14,757 nt of DNA from Chloroflexota bacterium (GCA_016875755.1 VGOX01000016.1:1-14757); one strand, 5' to 3'; shown: positions 7,257-13,529, counted from the first letter of the stretch. The notes: generated by a model from the sequence alone, not told the origin. Numbers and translations are program-made.

Positions 7257-8835
7257 CGACGACCAAGCCGTCGAAATCAGTTTCGAGTTTATCCAACGCT
7301 TCAGAGGTGATCGCAAAGATATCATCATCGAGCGCGTTCATCTTGGTGTGGAACTCCACCAAGCCCACACCATCACCAATGTCAAACAAAGTCGCGCCCG
7401 CGTTCTTGCTCACTTCTTTCTTCGTGCCACGCAAATCCTTCAGGAACACAAATCCTTCAGGCTGCTTGAACTTCACATACTTGCCCTTGGCAACGTCATA
7501 CGCGCCAATCTTATTCGTGCCTTTGTATTGATAGAAGGTCTCACAACCATTCTTCAACATTTCGTCAACCCACTTGGCGGCGGGGTAACCTTCCGCTTTC
7601 ATGCGCTTGACGGTTTCTTTCACACCGAGCATGTCCCAAATTTCAAATGCACCCGCCTCATGCATGAAGCCCCAGCGGATGGCATCATCGATCGGTTTGG
7701 CAGTGTCCGCCACTTCGGGGATAATGGATGAAACATATTGGAAACTTTGATACGTGAGCGCCTTAACGAGTTTGGCAGCCTTGTCGTCCGCCTCAAGCAT
7801 GACCTTGAGCCTGTCACCCAAACCCTCGACATCTTTCGCCGCCTTGACCGAGTCAAAGCGCGGCTTGCCCGCAGGGACATGCTCCAGCGTATTCAAATCC
7901 AACGAGTAGAACTGCTTCTTTCCTTCTGCATCACGGACTTCCTTATAGAAACCGACTTTCGTCTTGTTGCCGAGCCACTTGCGCTCCATCAATGTGTCCA
8001 TCAGTTTCTGTGGCTTTTCGGCGGCAAGATATTTTTGTCCAAGCATGTCATGCGGGATCAAGGGCGCAAGATTCTTGCCCACGTGATGCCACACGTCCAC
8101 ACCGACCAGATCTATCAGCCTGAATGTGGCTGTTTTTGGGCGACCCATTAAAGGTCCAGTAAGAGCGTCCACTTCATCCACGGTGTATTCGTTGTTGAGT
8201 ATGAAGTCCATAGCGAACGCGCCCGTACCGAACGCCACACGATTGCCGATGAAGTTGGGCGTGTCTTTGCACAACACAATGCCCTTACCCAAGCGATATT
8301 CGCCGAAGTACGAAATGAAATCAACCACTTCCTTCGATGTATCAGGCGTTGAGATGATTTCCAGCAGTTTCAAATAGCGCGGCGGGTTGAAGAAGTGCGT
8401 GCCGAGGAAATGCTTCTTGAATTCTTTCGAACGACCTTCCGCGATAGAGTAAACCGGAATTCCCGATGTGTTCGTGGAAACGATCGCATTCGGCTTGCGG
8501 ACCTCGTCAATGCGCGTCATCAAATCCTGCTTGATCTTGAGGTTCTCGATGATGGCTTCGCAGATCCAATCCGCTTCGGCAACGGCGCCGAAATCATCTT
8601 CAAGATTACCGAGCTTGACCAAAGTCTTCAATTCGTCACCCATCAAATTGGCGGGGCGGGCTTTGATACAGCGGTCCCAGCCTTCTTTGACGATCTTATT
8701 TTTGTCAGGCGAATCTTTCGCAACAATATCGAGCAAGGTCACAGGCACGCCAATATTCGCCAAATGCGCGGCAATGGCTGCGCCCATCGTTCCCGAGCCG
8801 ATGACAACTGCTTTGTGAATGTTGTATGTCGTCAT
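7246..8835 (-). CDS. fadN: 3-hydroxyacyl-CoA dehydrogenase part of a frameshifted FadN-type protein
   Basis: The N-terminal 528 or so residues of a FadN-type bifunctional enzyme, which oxidises 3-hydroxyacyl-CoA with NAD+ and, in its C-terminal half, hydrates enoyl-CoA. The NAD-binding loop GSGTMGAAIAAH starts at residue 13, NTSG is at 122-125, and the catalytic pair is H147 (GTHFFNPP) and E159 (LKLLEII). The dehydrogenase domains look complete to about residue 485, after which the crotonase domain begins (LVEFHTKMNALDDD). The frame then stops at 7246 immediately after FDGLVVGSG, while the expected continuation EADNFSAGANLF is in the next frame. The start at 8835 follows AAAGGAG and gives the family N-terminus; an upstream in-frame ATG at 8904 lies inside the preceding repeat element. 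The dehydrogenase half may still be made and active; hydratase activity should be lost unless the frameshift is an error in the sequence. Confidence 0.92.
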   Translation of the reverse strand: MTTYNIHKAVVIGSGTMGAAIAAHLANIGVPVTLLDIVAKDSPDKNKIVKEGWDRCIKARPANLMGDELKTLVKLGNLEDDFGAVAEADWICEAIIENLKIKQDLMTRIDEVRKPNAIVSTNTSGIPVYSIAEGRSKEFKKHFLGTHFFNPPRYLKLLEIISTPDTSKEVVDFISYFGEYRLGKGIVLCKDTPNFIGNRVAFGTGAFAMDFILNNEYTVDEVDALTGPLMGRPKTATFRLIDLVGVDVWHHVGKNLAPLIPHDMLGQKYLAAEKPQKLMDTLMERKWLGNKTKVGFYKEVRDAEGKKQFYSLDLNTLEHVPAGKPRFDSVKAAKDVEGLGDRLKVMLEADDKAAKLVKALTYQSFQYVSSIIPEVADTAKPIDDAIRWGFMHEAGAFEIWDMLGVKETVKRMKAEGYPAAKWVDEMLKNGCETFYQYKGTNKIGAYDVAKGKYVKFKQPEGFVFLKDLRGTKKEVSKNAGATLFDIGDGVGLVEFHTKMNALDDDIFAITSEALDKLETDFDGLVVGSG

Positions 8836-8858
8836 GTTTTCTCCTTTTGCGAGAAAAA

Positions 8859-8907
8859 CGATATTCGATACTCGTTCTTCGAGTACCAAATATCGAATTA
8901 TCAACTA
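8859..8907. repeat. Heptad foldback element C (acyl-CoA dehydrogenase/fadN gap)
   Basis: Degenerate 7-bp units beginning CGATATT, CGATACT, CGTTCTT. Arms 8859-8874 and 8880-8895 pair at 14 of 16 positions around the 5-nt loop TTCTT. The last unit overlaps the stop codon of the acyl-CoA dehydrogenase (8905-8907), and the fadN ribosome site follows on the other side. Its sequence is unlike elements A/B and D/E, but the layout is the same. Confidence 0.65.
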
Positions 8908-10164
8908 TCGCAATTCTGCTCCCGTATAACCCAAAATCTGCCGAGCAACGACGAGACGATTGATCTGACCAGTGCCTTCATAAATATCGGTGATCTTCGC
9001 ATCACGGAACCATTTCTCGAACAGGAACTCGCGGCTATAGCCAAGCGGACCTAGTATCTCCACGGCTTTCTGCGTGACCTTGGTGGTGACATCACCCGCG
9101 CGCACTTTGCTCATCGAAGACTCCAGCGCATTCGGCTTTTTGTTATCTGCCATCCAAACTGCCTTCAAGGTCATCAACCACGCCGAGCGCAGTTGGATAT
9201 CCATATCGATCACGTCACGTTCGATGGAGGTCATTTTATTGCGCGGAAGCCCATAGCGAATTTCGACACCGTTCTCTGCCAGTTTCTCTTTGAGGAATTC
9301 GAGCGCGGCTCGTGCTACACCGATGCCTGATGCGGCGACAAGAGGACGAGTCGCATCGAAGGTTGCCATCGCGCCTTTGAACCCAGTTGTGGATTTTTCA
9401 ACGGTGGGTTTGCCGAGTACATTCTCAAACGGCACACGTGCATCAACGAGGGAAATGGAAGCTGTGTCACTCGCACGGATGCCGAGTTTGTGCTCCAGTT
9501 TGGTGACCTTGACCCCAGGCGTGCCTGATTCAACGACAAAAGCGCGCATCCCCGAGCGCCCAGCGGTCGGGTCAATACTTGCCCAAACAACGATGAAGCC
9601 TTTGCCAAGTTTTTCGTATTCGTTGAAAGATTTATCACCCGCGGTCACAAAAATCTTTTCACCATTGATGACCCATTCATTGGTTTTTTCGTCCAACACA
9701 GCCCGTGCGCGGATCGCAGATGTATCTGAACCTGCACCAGGTTCGGTCATGCACATGGCGGCATAGGTCGGTTTATCGTCATTGAAACGAGCGAGGAATT
9801 TAGCTTTCTGTTCGGGGGAACCCGCCGCCGCCACCGCCGCAGCGCCCAACCCACCGCCAGGCGTAATGAGGTAATAACCCACATCACCCCATGACAGCAT
9901 TTCAATTTGTGCGGCAAGTTTTTGATAGCCGATCGGCGGACGTTTTTCCGCGCCCTCTTTCGGTTTCTCTTCGTTAATCGTCAAGCCGCCACCGCCGCCC
10001 ATCGAGCGCATGGCAGTGTGCATAAATTCAACATAATCCCACGGAATGGCATGTTCGTTCTCATCCATTTCACGTGAGGTGCTGCGCATCATATTTTCTG
10101 CGACAGTTTTCAACATCGCCTGCATTTGAACGATGGGTTTCGGGGCTTCAAATTCAATGGTCAT
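8905..10164 (-). CDS. Acyl-CoA dehydrogenase (with catalytic Glu)
   Basis: A FAD enzyme that introduces the trans-2 double bond into acyl-CoA and passes electrons to ETF, the first step of beta-oxidation. At 419 aa it is somewhat longer than the usual 380-400 aa; the extra length is a charged, Gly-rich insert at about 55-78. The FAD/substrate loop TEPGAGSD is at 140-147. The C-terminal helical domain carries RDVIDMDIQ and GPLGYSREF, and the expected catalytic Glu is E396 in IYEGTGQIN. A TAGGAG site precedes the ATG. It lies directly after a second, divergent acyl-CoA dehydrogenase homolog that lacks this Glu, which suggests that the two form one enzyme. Chain-length preference cannot be read from the sequence. 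Confidence 0.93.
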   Translation of the reverse strand: MTIEFEAPKPIVQMQAMLKTVAENMMRSTSREMDENEHAIPWDYVEFMHTAMRSMGGGGGLTINEEKPKEGAEKRPPIGYQKLAAQIEMLSWGDVGYYLITPGGGLGAAAVAAAGSPEQKAKFLARFNDDKPTYAAMCMTEPGAGSDTSAIRARAVLDEKTNEWVINGEKIFVTAGDKSFNEYEKLGKGFIVVWASIDPTAGRSGMRAFVVESGTPGVKVTKLEHKLGIRASDTASISLVDARVPFENVLGKPTVEKSTTGFKGAMATFDATRPLVAASGIGVARAALEFLKEKLAENGVEIRYGLPRNKMTSIERDVIDMDIQLRSAWLMTLKAVWMADNKKPNALESSMSKVRAGDVTTKVTQKAVEILGPLGYSREFLFEKWFRDAKITDIYEGTGQINRLVVARQILGYTGAELR

Positions 10165-10188
10165 GAGTTATCTCCTAAATTCAATCAT

Positions 10189-10251
10189 GACGATAGACCA
10201 TTGACGATGGACGAAGGTCGTCCGCGGTCTATGGTCCACGGTCAATGGTCA
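10189..10251. repeat. Heptad foldback element D (gap between the two dehydrogenases)
   Basis: Nine in-register 7-bp units. The left units are of the form GACGATG or GACCATT; the right units are their complements, such as ATGGTCC and ACGGTCA. Arms 10196-10212 and 10234-10250 pair at 15 of 17 positions, and a smaller GGACGA/TCGTCC stem can form inside. It ends 3 bp from the stop codon at 10255. Positions 10189-10210 match 11370-11391 of element E at 21 of 22 bases. Confidence 0.8.
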
Positions 10252-10254
10252 GTC

Positions 10255-11343
10255 TTAGACAATCGCCAATCCCAACAGCATCGGGAAACCGCGTCCGTTG
10301 CGCATGAGCAATTCCACGGGGTTCTCACGGATATAGCCGTGACCGCCATAAATTTGCACGCCACGGTCGGTCACCATCATTGCCATATCTGCCGCACCAG
10401 TGAAGGCGAGAAAGGCGGATGTGAAAGCATCTTCTTTCGCATTATCCAGCTGCCAGGCGGCTTCCCATGTCAGCAGGCGCATAGCTTCGAGTTCGGTCAC
10501 TATTTCAGCCAGCATGAATGCAACCGCTTGCTTCTGTGCGATCTTCACTCCGAAAGCGTCACGTTCTTTGGCATAGTTCTTTGCATATTCAAAAGAAGAC
10601 TTCGCTACGCCCAAAGCGGCAGCAGCAGAGGCAATGCGCATCGAAGCAAGGATCAACTCAAAGTTATGTCCAGAAGCGCCGCCGAGTCGTTCGGCGGTCA
10701 CATTCTCCAGTTTGACGCGGTACATGGGCAGGGCATTGAGTCCCATCAGTTTTTCGCGTTCGGCTGAGATGGATAAACCCGCCGCCTCTTTCTTGACGAT
10801 GAAGCCTTGGGTGACACCATCGAGATTTGCGTACACGATGAGAGCTTCGGCATCTTTGGCGAAAGGCACGAAGACCTTTTCACCGCTCAAAACATAAGTG
10901 CCGCCTTCCGCTTTGGCAGTGGTCTTGAGCGCGTTGGGGTCGAAATCAAAACTGTATTCGATGAGCGCGCCAGTGTAGGGAGCCCATGCGCCTTCGATGA
11001 TCTTCGGCAGATATTCCTGTTTTTGTTCTTCGGTGCCGCCCAGTAAAATGGGAGTGGCGAAAAGCGACGGAGTCATCACGGCGAGCGCGCCAGCCAGATC
11101 ACCGAACGCCATCTCTTCGACGGCAAGCACGCCAGTGACGGCGCTGCGTTCACCGAAACCGCCGTACGCTTCAGGTGTGGACGCTTGCAACAAGCCAAGT
11201 TCCCACCCCTTACTGATGAGCTTTTGCGGCATTTCATGGTTCTCTTCAGCATCATGCGCGGCAGGACGCAGGTCGTTGGCGGCATACTTCCCGACTGCGT
11301 CGATCAACATTTGTTGTTCTTCATTAGGTTCGAACGAATACAT
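10255..11343 (-). CDS. Acyl-CoA dehydrogenase-like protein lacking the catalytic Glu
   Basis: A 362-aa member of the acyl-CoA dehydrogenase superfamily with the usual order: N-terminal helices (about 1-120), middle beta domain (about 121-220), C-terminal helices (about 225-362). The C-terminal half retains RDAFGVKIAQKQAVAFMLAEI and YGGHGYIRENPVELLMRNGRG. Two key places are changed. The usual YEGT near the C-terminus reads MLLGLAIV, with L357 where the catalytic Glu is expected, and the alternative helix-G position reads ASMRIA, with M235 where isovaleryl/long-chain types have Glu. The TEP-AGSD loop of the beta domain is also absent (GALIEYSFDFDP). It is probably a non-catalytic partner of the dehydrogenase encoded next. 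The start at 11343 follows AAAGGAGAG; an in-frame ATG at 11382 lies in the repeat element and was not used. Confidence 0.85.
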   Translation of the reverse strand: MYSFEPNEEQQMLIDAVGKYAANDLRPAAHDAEENHEMPQKLISKGWELGLLQASTPEAYGGFGERSAVTGVLAVEEMAFGDLAGALAVMTPSLFATPILLGGTEEQKQEYLPKIIEGAWAPYTGALIEYSFDFDPNALKTTAKAEGGTYVLSGEKVFVPFAKDAEALIVYANLDGVTQGFIVKKEAAGLSISAEREKLMGLNALPMYRVKLENVTAERLGGASGHNFELILASMRIASAAAALGVAKSSFEYAKNYAKERDAFGVKIAQKQAVAFMLAEIVTELEAMRLLTWEAAWQLDNAKEDAFTSAFLAFTGAADMAMMVTDRGVQIYGGHGYIRENPVELLMRNGRGFPMLLGLAIV

Positions 11344-11361
11344 GTGTTTTCTCTCCTTTTC

Positions 11362-11417
11362 GGACGGTGGACGATAGACCATGGACGATGGTCAATCGTC
11401 CACCGTCCATGGTCGGG
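11362..11417. repeat. Heptad foldback element E (TetR/dehydrogenase gap)
   Basis: Eight in-register 7-bp units such as GGACGGT, GGACGAT and CGTCCAC. Arms 11362-11375 and 11395-11408 are a perfect 14-bp inverted repeat. Inside it GACCAT (11377-11382) pairs with ATGGTC (11388-11393), separated from the outer stem by one A-A mismatch, giving a nearly continuous 47-nt hairpin. It ends 1 bp before the TetR stop codon (11419-11421). Confidence 0.82.
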
Positions 11418-11418
11418 T

Positions 11419-11979
11419 TTACTTCAACATACCCTTCAAAATAAAATCGGAATACTCATCAGCGATCTGCTCAATGGATTTATCGCCTTCAGGGCGATAC
11501 CAGGTGAGCGTCCAGTTCAATGTCCCCATAATGGCACGGGTGGCAAGCCCGGTGTCTTTCAAATCAAAAATCTTTTTGGCAATACCTTCTTCCAACACAT
11601 CTCGCCACAGTTTTTCAAACTTGTCGCGAAACGGAACATGACTGGCATGACTTTTCTTATCAAGTGAGCGATGTTCAAACAACAACACCGACGTCAGGTC
11701 GGCATTGTCAGCCAAACCCGTGAGATATTCACGGATCATTAGTCTAAGTTTTTGGTCGGGAGAACTGTTTTGAGCGGAGATGGCAGAGATGTGCTCGGTA
11801 AGCATGGCAAGAGCACGCTCCAATAACGCGAGCAAAATCTCCTGCTTGGACTCAACATGGTGATAGAGGCTGGCTTTCTGCACATCCAACGCCCCTGCAA
11901 TGTCAGACATGGACGCGCCATGATAGCCTTTCTGGCGAAACACCTGCGCGGCAGCATCAAGAATGTCGTCTCTAGTCAC
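11419..11979 (-). CDS. TetR-family transcriptional regulator of fatty-acid degradation
   Basis: A 186-aa TetR-type repressor. The N-terminal DNA-binding domain covers about 1-50, with the helix-turn-helix MSDIAGALDVQKASLYHHV at 24-42, followed by a helical ligand/dimer domain. Its type resembles regulators of acyl-CoA metabolism (FadR/KstR2-like), and the operon implies an acyl-CoA ligand, but the ligand is inferred. Translation starts at GTG 11979 with AAGGAG 6 bp upstream; the overlapping ATG would stop at once. It is the first gene of the beta-oxidation operon, so binding to the inverted repeat at 11992-12007 would repress both itself and the enzymes until an inducer appears. No unusual residues are seen. 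Confidence 0.92.
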   Translation of the reverse strand: MTRDDILDAAAQVFRQKGYHGASMSDIAGALDVQKASLYHHVESKQEILLALLERALAMLTEHISAISAQNSSPDQKLRLMIREYLTGLADNADLTSVLLFEHRSLDKKSHASHVPFRDKFEKLWRDVLEEGIAKKIFDLKDTGLATRAIMGTLNWTLTWYRPEGDKSIEQIADEYSDFILKGMLK

Positions 11980-11991
11980 ATCTGCTCCTTC

Positions 11992-12007
11992 CCTACCGAA
12001 CGGTAGG
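11992..12007. promoter_or_regulatory. Probable TetR operator
   Basis: CCTACCG, AA, CGGTAGG form a perfect 7-bp inverted repeat with a 2-bp centre. It lies between the -10 box (12015-12020) and the TetR ribosome site, covering the expected transcription start and early leader. The TACC...GGTA form fits many TetR-family sites. The regulator that binds is inferred from adjacency. Confidence 0.72.
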
Positions 12008-12014
12008 TAGTTTC

Positions 12015-12043
12015 AGTTTACACCCAGCCAAAGGTAGAGTCAA
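12015..12043 (-). promoter_or_regulatory. Sigma70-type promoter of the beta-oxidation operon
   Basis: On the minus strand TTGACT (12043-12038) and TAAACT (12020-12015) are separated by exactly 17 bp. An A-run (T9 on the plus strand, 12058-12066) lies about 15-23 bp upstream of the -35 box and could act as an UP element. The predicted start falls inside or next to the operator. Confidence 0.72.
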
Positions 12044-12102
12044 GAGGAATTGGGAACTTTTTTTTTCGGGGCGGCGTCCTTATTTCATCGTTATCGCGTT
12101 TT

Positions 12103-12108
12103 TATAAA
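12103..12108 (+). promoter_or_regulatory. Possible -10 box of the LysM gene
   Basis: TATAAA lies 12 bp before the ATG, with GAGAGG between them as a ribosome site. No convincing -35 hexamer is seen at the right distance (TTATTT near 12080). The region is back to back with the beta-oxidation promoter. Confidence 0.4.
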
Positions 12109-12120
12109 AGAGAGGTCGAA

Positions 12121-12744
12121 ATGAAATCCAAAAAAATAATCCAGCTCATTTTAGTGGTTGCAGTGCTTGCCGCGGCGCTGGGCGTCACAGGCAGCGCCCT
12201 CGCCTATTCGTGCGGGACAAGTTACACCATTAAAAAAGGTGACACATTAAGTTCCATTGCCAAATCATGCGGAACAAGTGTTGCCGCGCTCAAACTTGCC
12301 AACCCAAAAATCGGCACGGTGATCTATGCGGGACAAACATTGGCGCTCCCGGGCGCCTACTGGGACAATTATGACGGCTATGCCACCTATATCGTCTCGC
12401 GTGGAGACACACTGAAATCACTGGCAGCCCGTTTTGGCACTTCGATGGACGTGCTTGCCTCACTGAACAGCATCACCAATTACAACCTCATTTATGAAGG
12501 ACAGCGCCTCATCGTCCCGAGCGGAAGTGCAGTACCAGTCCCACCACCGCCTGCCAGCGGAACGACCTACACCGCGCAAAAAGGTGACACCTTGCGCAAG
12601 ATCGCAGAGCGCATCGGCGTTGACAGGATGACATCCTCAAGGCGAACCCGAAGATCACTAATGCGAACAAGATCTACGTGGGACAGGTCATCAACCTACC
12701 TGACGCCGCCTCGCACCATACCGTTCAGTCTGGTGACACGCTGA
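12121..12744 (+). CDS. Secreted LysM-repeat protein, N-terminal part (frameshifted)
   Basis: An exported protein with peptidoglycan-binding LysM repeats. A signal peptide covers about 1-29 (basic MKSKK, hydrophobic core, SALA cleavage motif). LysM 1 is at 34-77 (YTIKKGDTLSSIAKSCG), LysM 2 at 89-133 (YIVSRGDTLKSLAARFG), a Pro/Val-rich linker follows at about 135-148, and LysM 3 begins at 150 (YTAQKGDTLRKIAERIG). After residue 168 the frame turns into a basic, Arg/Ser/Thr-rich string that does not resemble a LysM domain. The true continuation of LysM 3 and a fourth LysM are in the next frame, from 12627. Without the shift the protein would have about 244 residues and four LysM domains with no attached catalytic domain, so it is probably a cell-wall-binding or scaffold protein. 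The start is supported by GAGAGG upstream and by the signal peptide. Confidence 0.88.
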   Translation: MKSKKIIQLILVVAVLAAALGVTGSALAYSCGTSYTIKKGDTLSSIAKSCGTSVAALKLANPKIGTVIYAGQTLALPGAYWDNYDGYATYIVSRGDTLKSLAARFGTSMDVLASLNSITNYNLIYEGQRLIVPSGSAVPVPPPPASGTTYTAQKGDTLRKIAERIGVDRMTSSRRTRRSLMRTRSTWDRSSTYLTPPRTIPFSLVTR

Positions 12745-12854
12745 AGAAGATCGCCGCACACTACGGCACAACGCTCGACTCGCTGATTTCGCTCAACCCG
12801 CAGATCAAAGACATCAACAAGATCTACGTTGGGCAGGTCGTCCGAATTCGGTAA
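12627..12854 (+). pseudogene. C-terminal LysM fragment of the same frameshifted gene
   Basis: This frame encodes 75 residues without its own start. They are the end of LysM 3 (DDILKANPKI...NKIYVGQVINLP), a short linker, and a complete LysM 4 (HTVQSGDTLKKIAAHYG to VGQVVRIR). Aligning LysM 3 with the other three repeats shows that one missing base near 12625-12627 restores the reading frame with normal spacing. A strong terminator begins 17 bp after the stop, so this is the real end of the gene. Confidence 0.88.
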
Positions 12855-12871
12855 AAGGCAAGCGCACCCCG

Positions 12872-12905
12872 AACATCCCGCAATAATCTGCGGGATGTTT
12901 TATTT
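12872..12905 (+). terminator. Rho-independent terminator of the LysM gene
   Basis: AACATCCCGCA (12872-12882) pairs perfectly with TGCGGGATGTT (12889-12899) around a 6-nt loop, followed by a TTTATTT tail. Confidence 0.9.
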
Positions 12906-12914
12906 CAAAAGTAG

Positions 12915-12984
12915 AAAAAAGCCAGATGGACAGAAACATGCATTCTACGAGAATGAAGCGAAAAACTTCCACCCGGCTTTTTTT
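12915..12984 (+). terminator. Second long-loop hairpin with T-run
   Basis: AAAAAAGCC.GATGG (12915-12929) faces CCACCC.GGCTTTTTT (12969-12983), matching at 13 of 15 positions, with about 39 nt between. A small CATTC/GAATG stem lies inside. The T7 run at 12978-12984 makes it terminator-like. It could instead be a short structured transcript or an insulator in front of the next promoter. Confidence 0.4.
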
Positions 12985-12999
12985 CACCTTCAATTCTGC

Positions 13000-13005
13000 T
13001 ATAAT
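13000..13005 (+). promoter_or_regulatory. -10 box of the YtxG-like gene, leaderless arrangement
   Basis: A perfect TATAAT ends 6 bp before the ATG at 13012, with no ribosome binding site in between. The transcript should begin at or beside the start codon. No clear -35 box is seen; the T-run of the upstream hairpin occupies that position. Confidence 0.65.
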
Positions 13006-13011
13006 CTAATT

Positions 13012-13476
13012 ATGACAACGCCTCTGCAAAACCAACAGACCATACCTCCCCCACAGCTTACGCCCGAACAACTGGCGGAAATTCGTGAACAGGAACGCAA
13101 GCAAAAGCAGATCATGGTTGGCGTAATTGCCATCATTGTCCTGCTGGTTGCGCTGCTTGGCGTCGCGATTTACTACCTTCTTCAGCCTGAAACGCCCACT
13201 GACAAGATCCGCGATGTGTTCATTATCGTCGTTGCGCTCGAAACGCTTGTCATTGGTGTGGCATTGATCGTGCTGGTCGTACAGCTTGCCAGCTTGATCA
13301 ACCTGCTGCAAAATGAAGTGCGCCCGATTCTGCAAGCCACGAGCGAAACCGTCAACACGTTGCGCGGGACGGCTGAATTTTTGGGCGAGAATGTGGTTGA
13401 GCCAGTTATCAAACTTAATGGTTATCTGGCTGGCTTGAAGCGTATGTTAGAATTATTAGGTATCAAGCCTAAGTAG
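13012..13476 (+). CDS. YtxG-like (DUF948-type) membrane protein
   Basis: A 154-aa membrane protein. A polar, Pro/Gln-rich N-terminus (1-33) is followed by transmembrane segment 1 at about 34-57 and segment 2 at about 69-97. An amphipathic C-terminal helix region (NEVRPILQATSETVNTLRGTAEFL) follows, of the kind seen in DUF948/YtxG proteins. The gene directly before a YtxH-like gene matches the ytxG-ytxH order known from Bacillus, where both are stress-associated proteins of unclear biochemistry. The start at 13012 is chosen because of the TATAAT just upstream and because the frame further upstream runs through the LysM tail and its terminator. Family membership is by pattern and context rather than strong motifs. 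Confidence 0.78.
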   Translation: MTTPLQNQQTIPPPQLTPEQLAEIREQERKQKQIMVGVIAIIVLLVALLGVAIYYLLQPETPTDKIRDVFIIVVALETLVIGVALIVLVVQLASLINLLQNEVRPILQATSETVNTLRGTAEFLGENVVEPVIKLNGYLAGLKRMLELLGIKPK

Positions 13477-13484
13477 CAAAAAAA

Positions 13485-13498
13485 AGACCCTCGGGTCT
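13485..13498. other. Short hairpin between the YtxG- and YtxH-like genes
   Basis: AGACCC and GGGTCT pair around TC. An A8 run precedes it and no T-run follows, so it would terminate only minus-strand transcription. On the plus strand it may act as an mRNA 3'-end or processing structure. Confidence 0.4.
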
Positions 13499-13529
13499 CC
13501 CATCATTAACATAATAAAGGAGAAATACC

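Noticed and set aside
7246..7330. Programmed ribosomal frameshift or re-initiation to explain the split fadN.
   Set aside because: No slippery heptamer is visible. The shift falls inside one structural domain, and the downstream frame has no ribosome site or suitable start codon before the conserved region.
8836..8904. Upstream ATG (8904) as the fadN start.
   Set aside because: The extra 23 residues are encoded by the foldback element, and a strong AAAGGAG stands before the ATG at 8835, which gives the family N-terminus.
6612..9054. Several plus-strand open frames opposite fadN and the acyl-CoA dehydrogenase (for example 6612-7226 and 8395-9054).
   Set aside because: They are complements of well-conserved coding frames, with no ribosome sites or family motifs.
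5103..11418. CRISPR array or spaced direct repeats in the operon gaps.
   Set aside because: The units are 7 bp, degenerate and contiguous, with self-complementary halves; there are no spacers of constant length and no cas genes.
12829..13011. Upstream ATG (12829) as the start of the YtxG-like gene.
   Set aside because: This stretch overlaps the real end of the LysM gene and its terminator. The perfect TATAAT just before 13012 marks the start.
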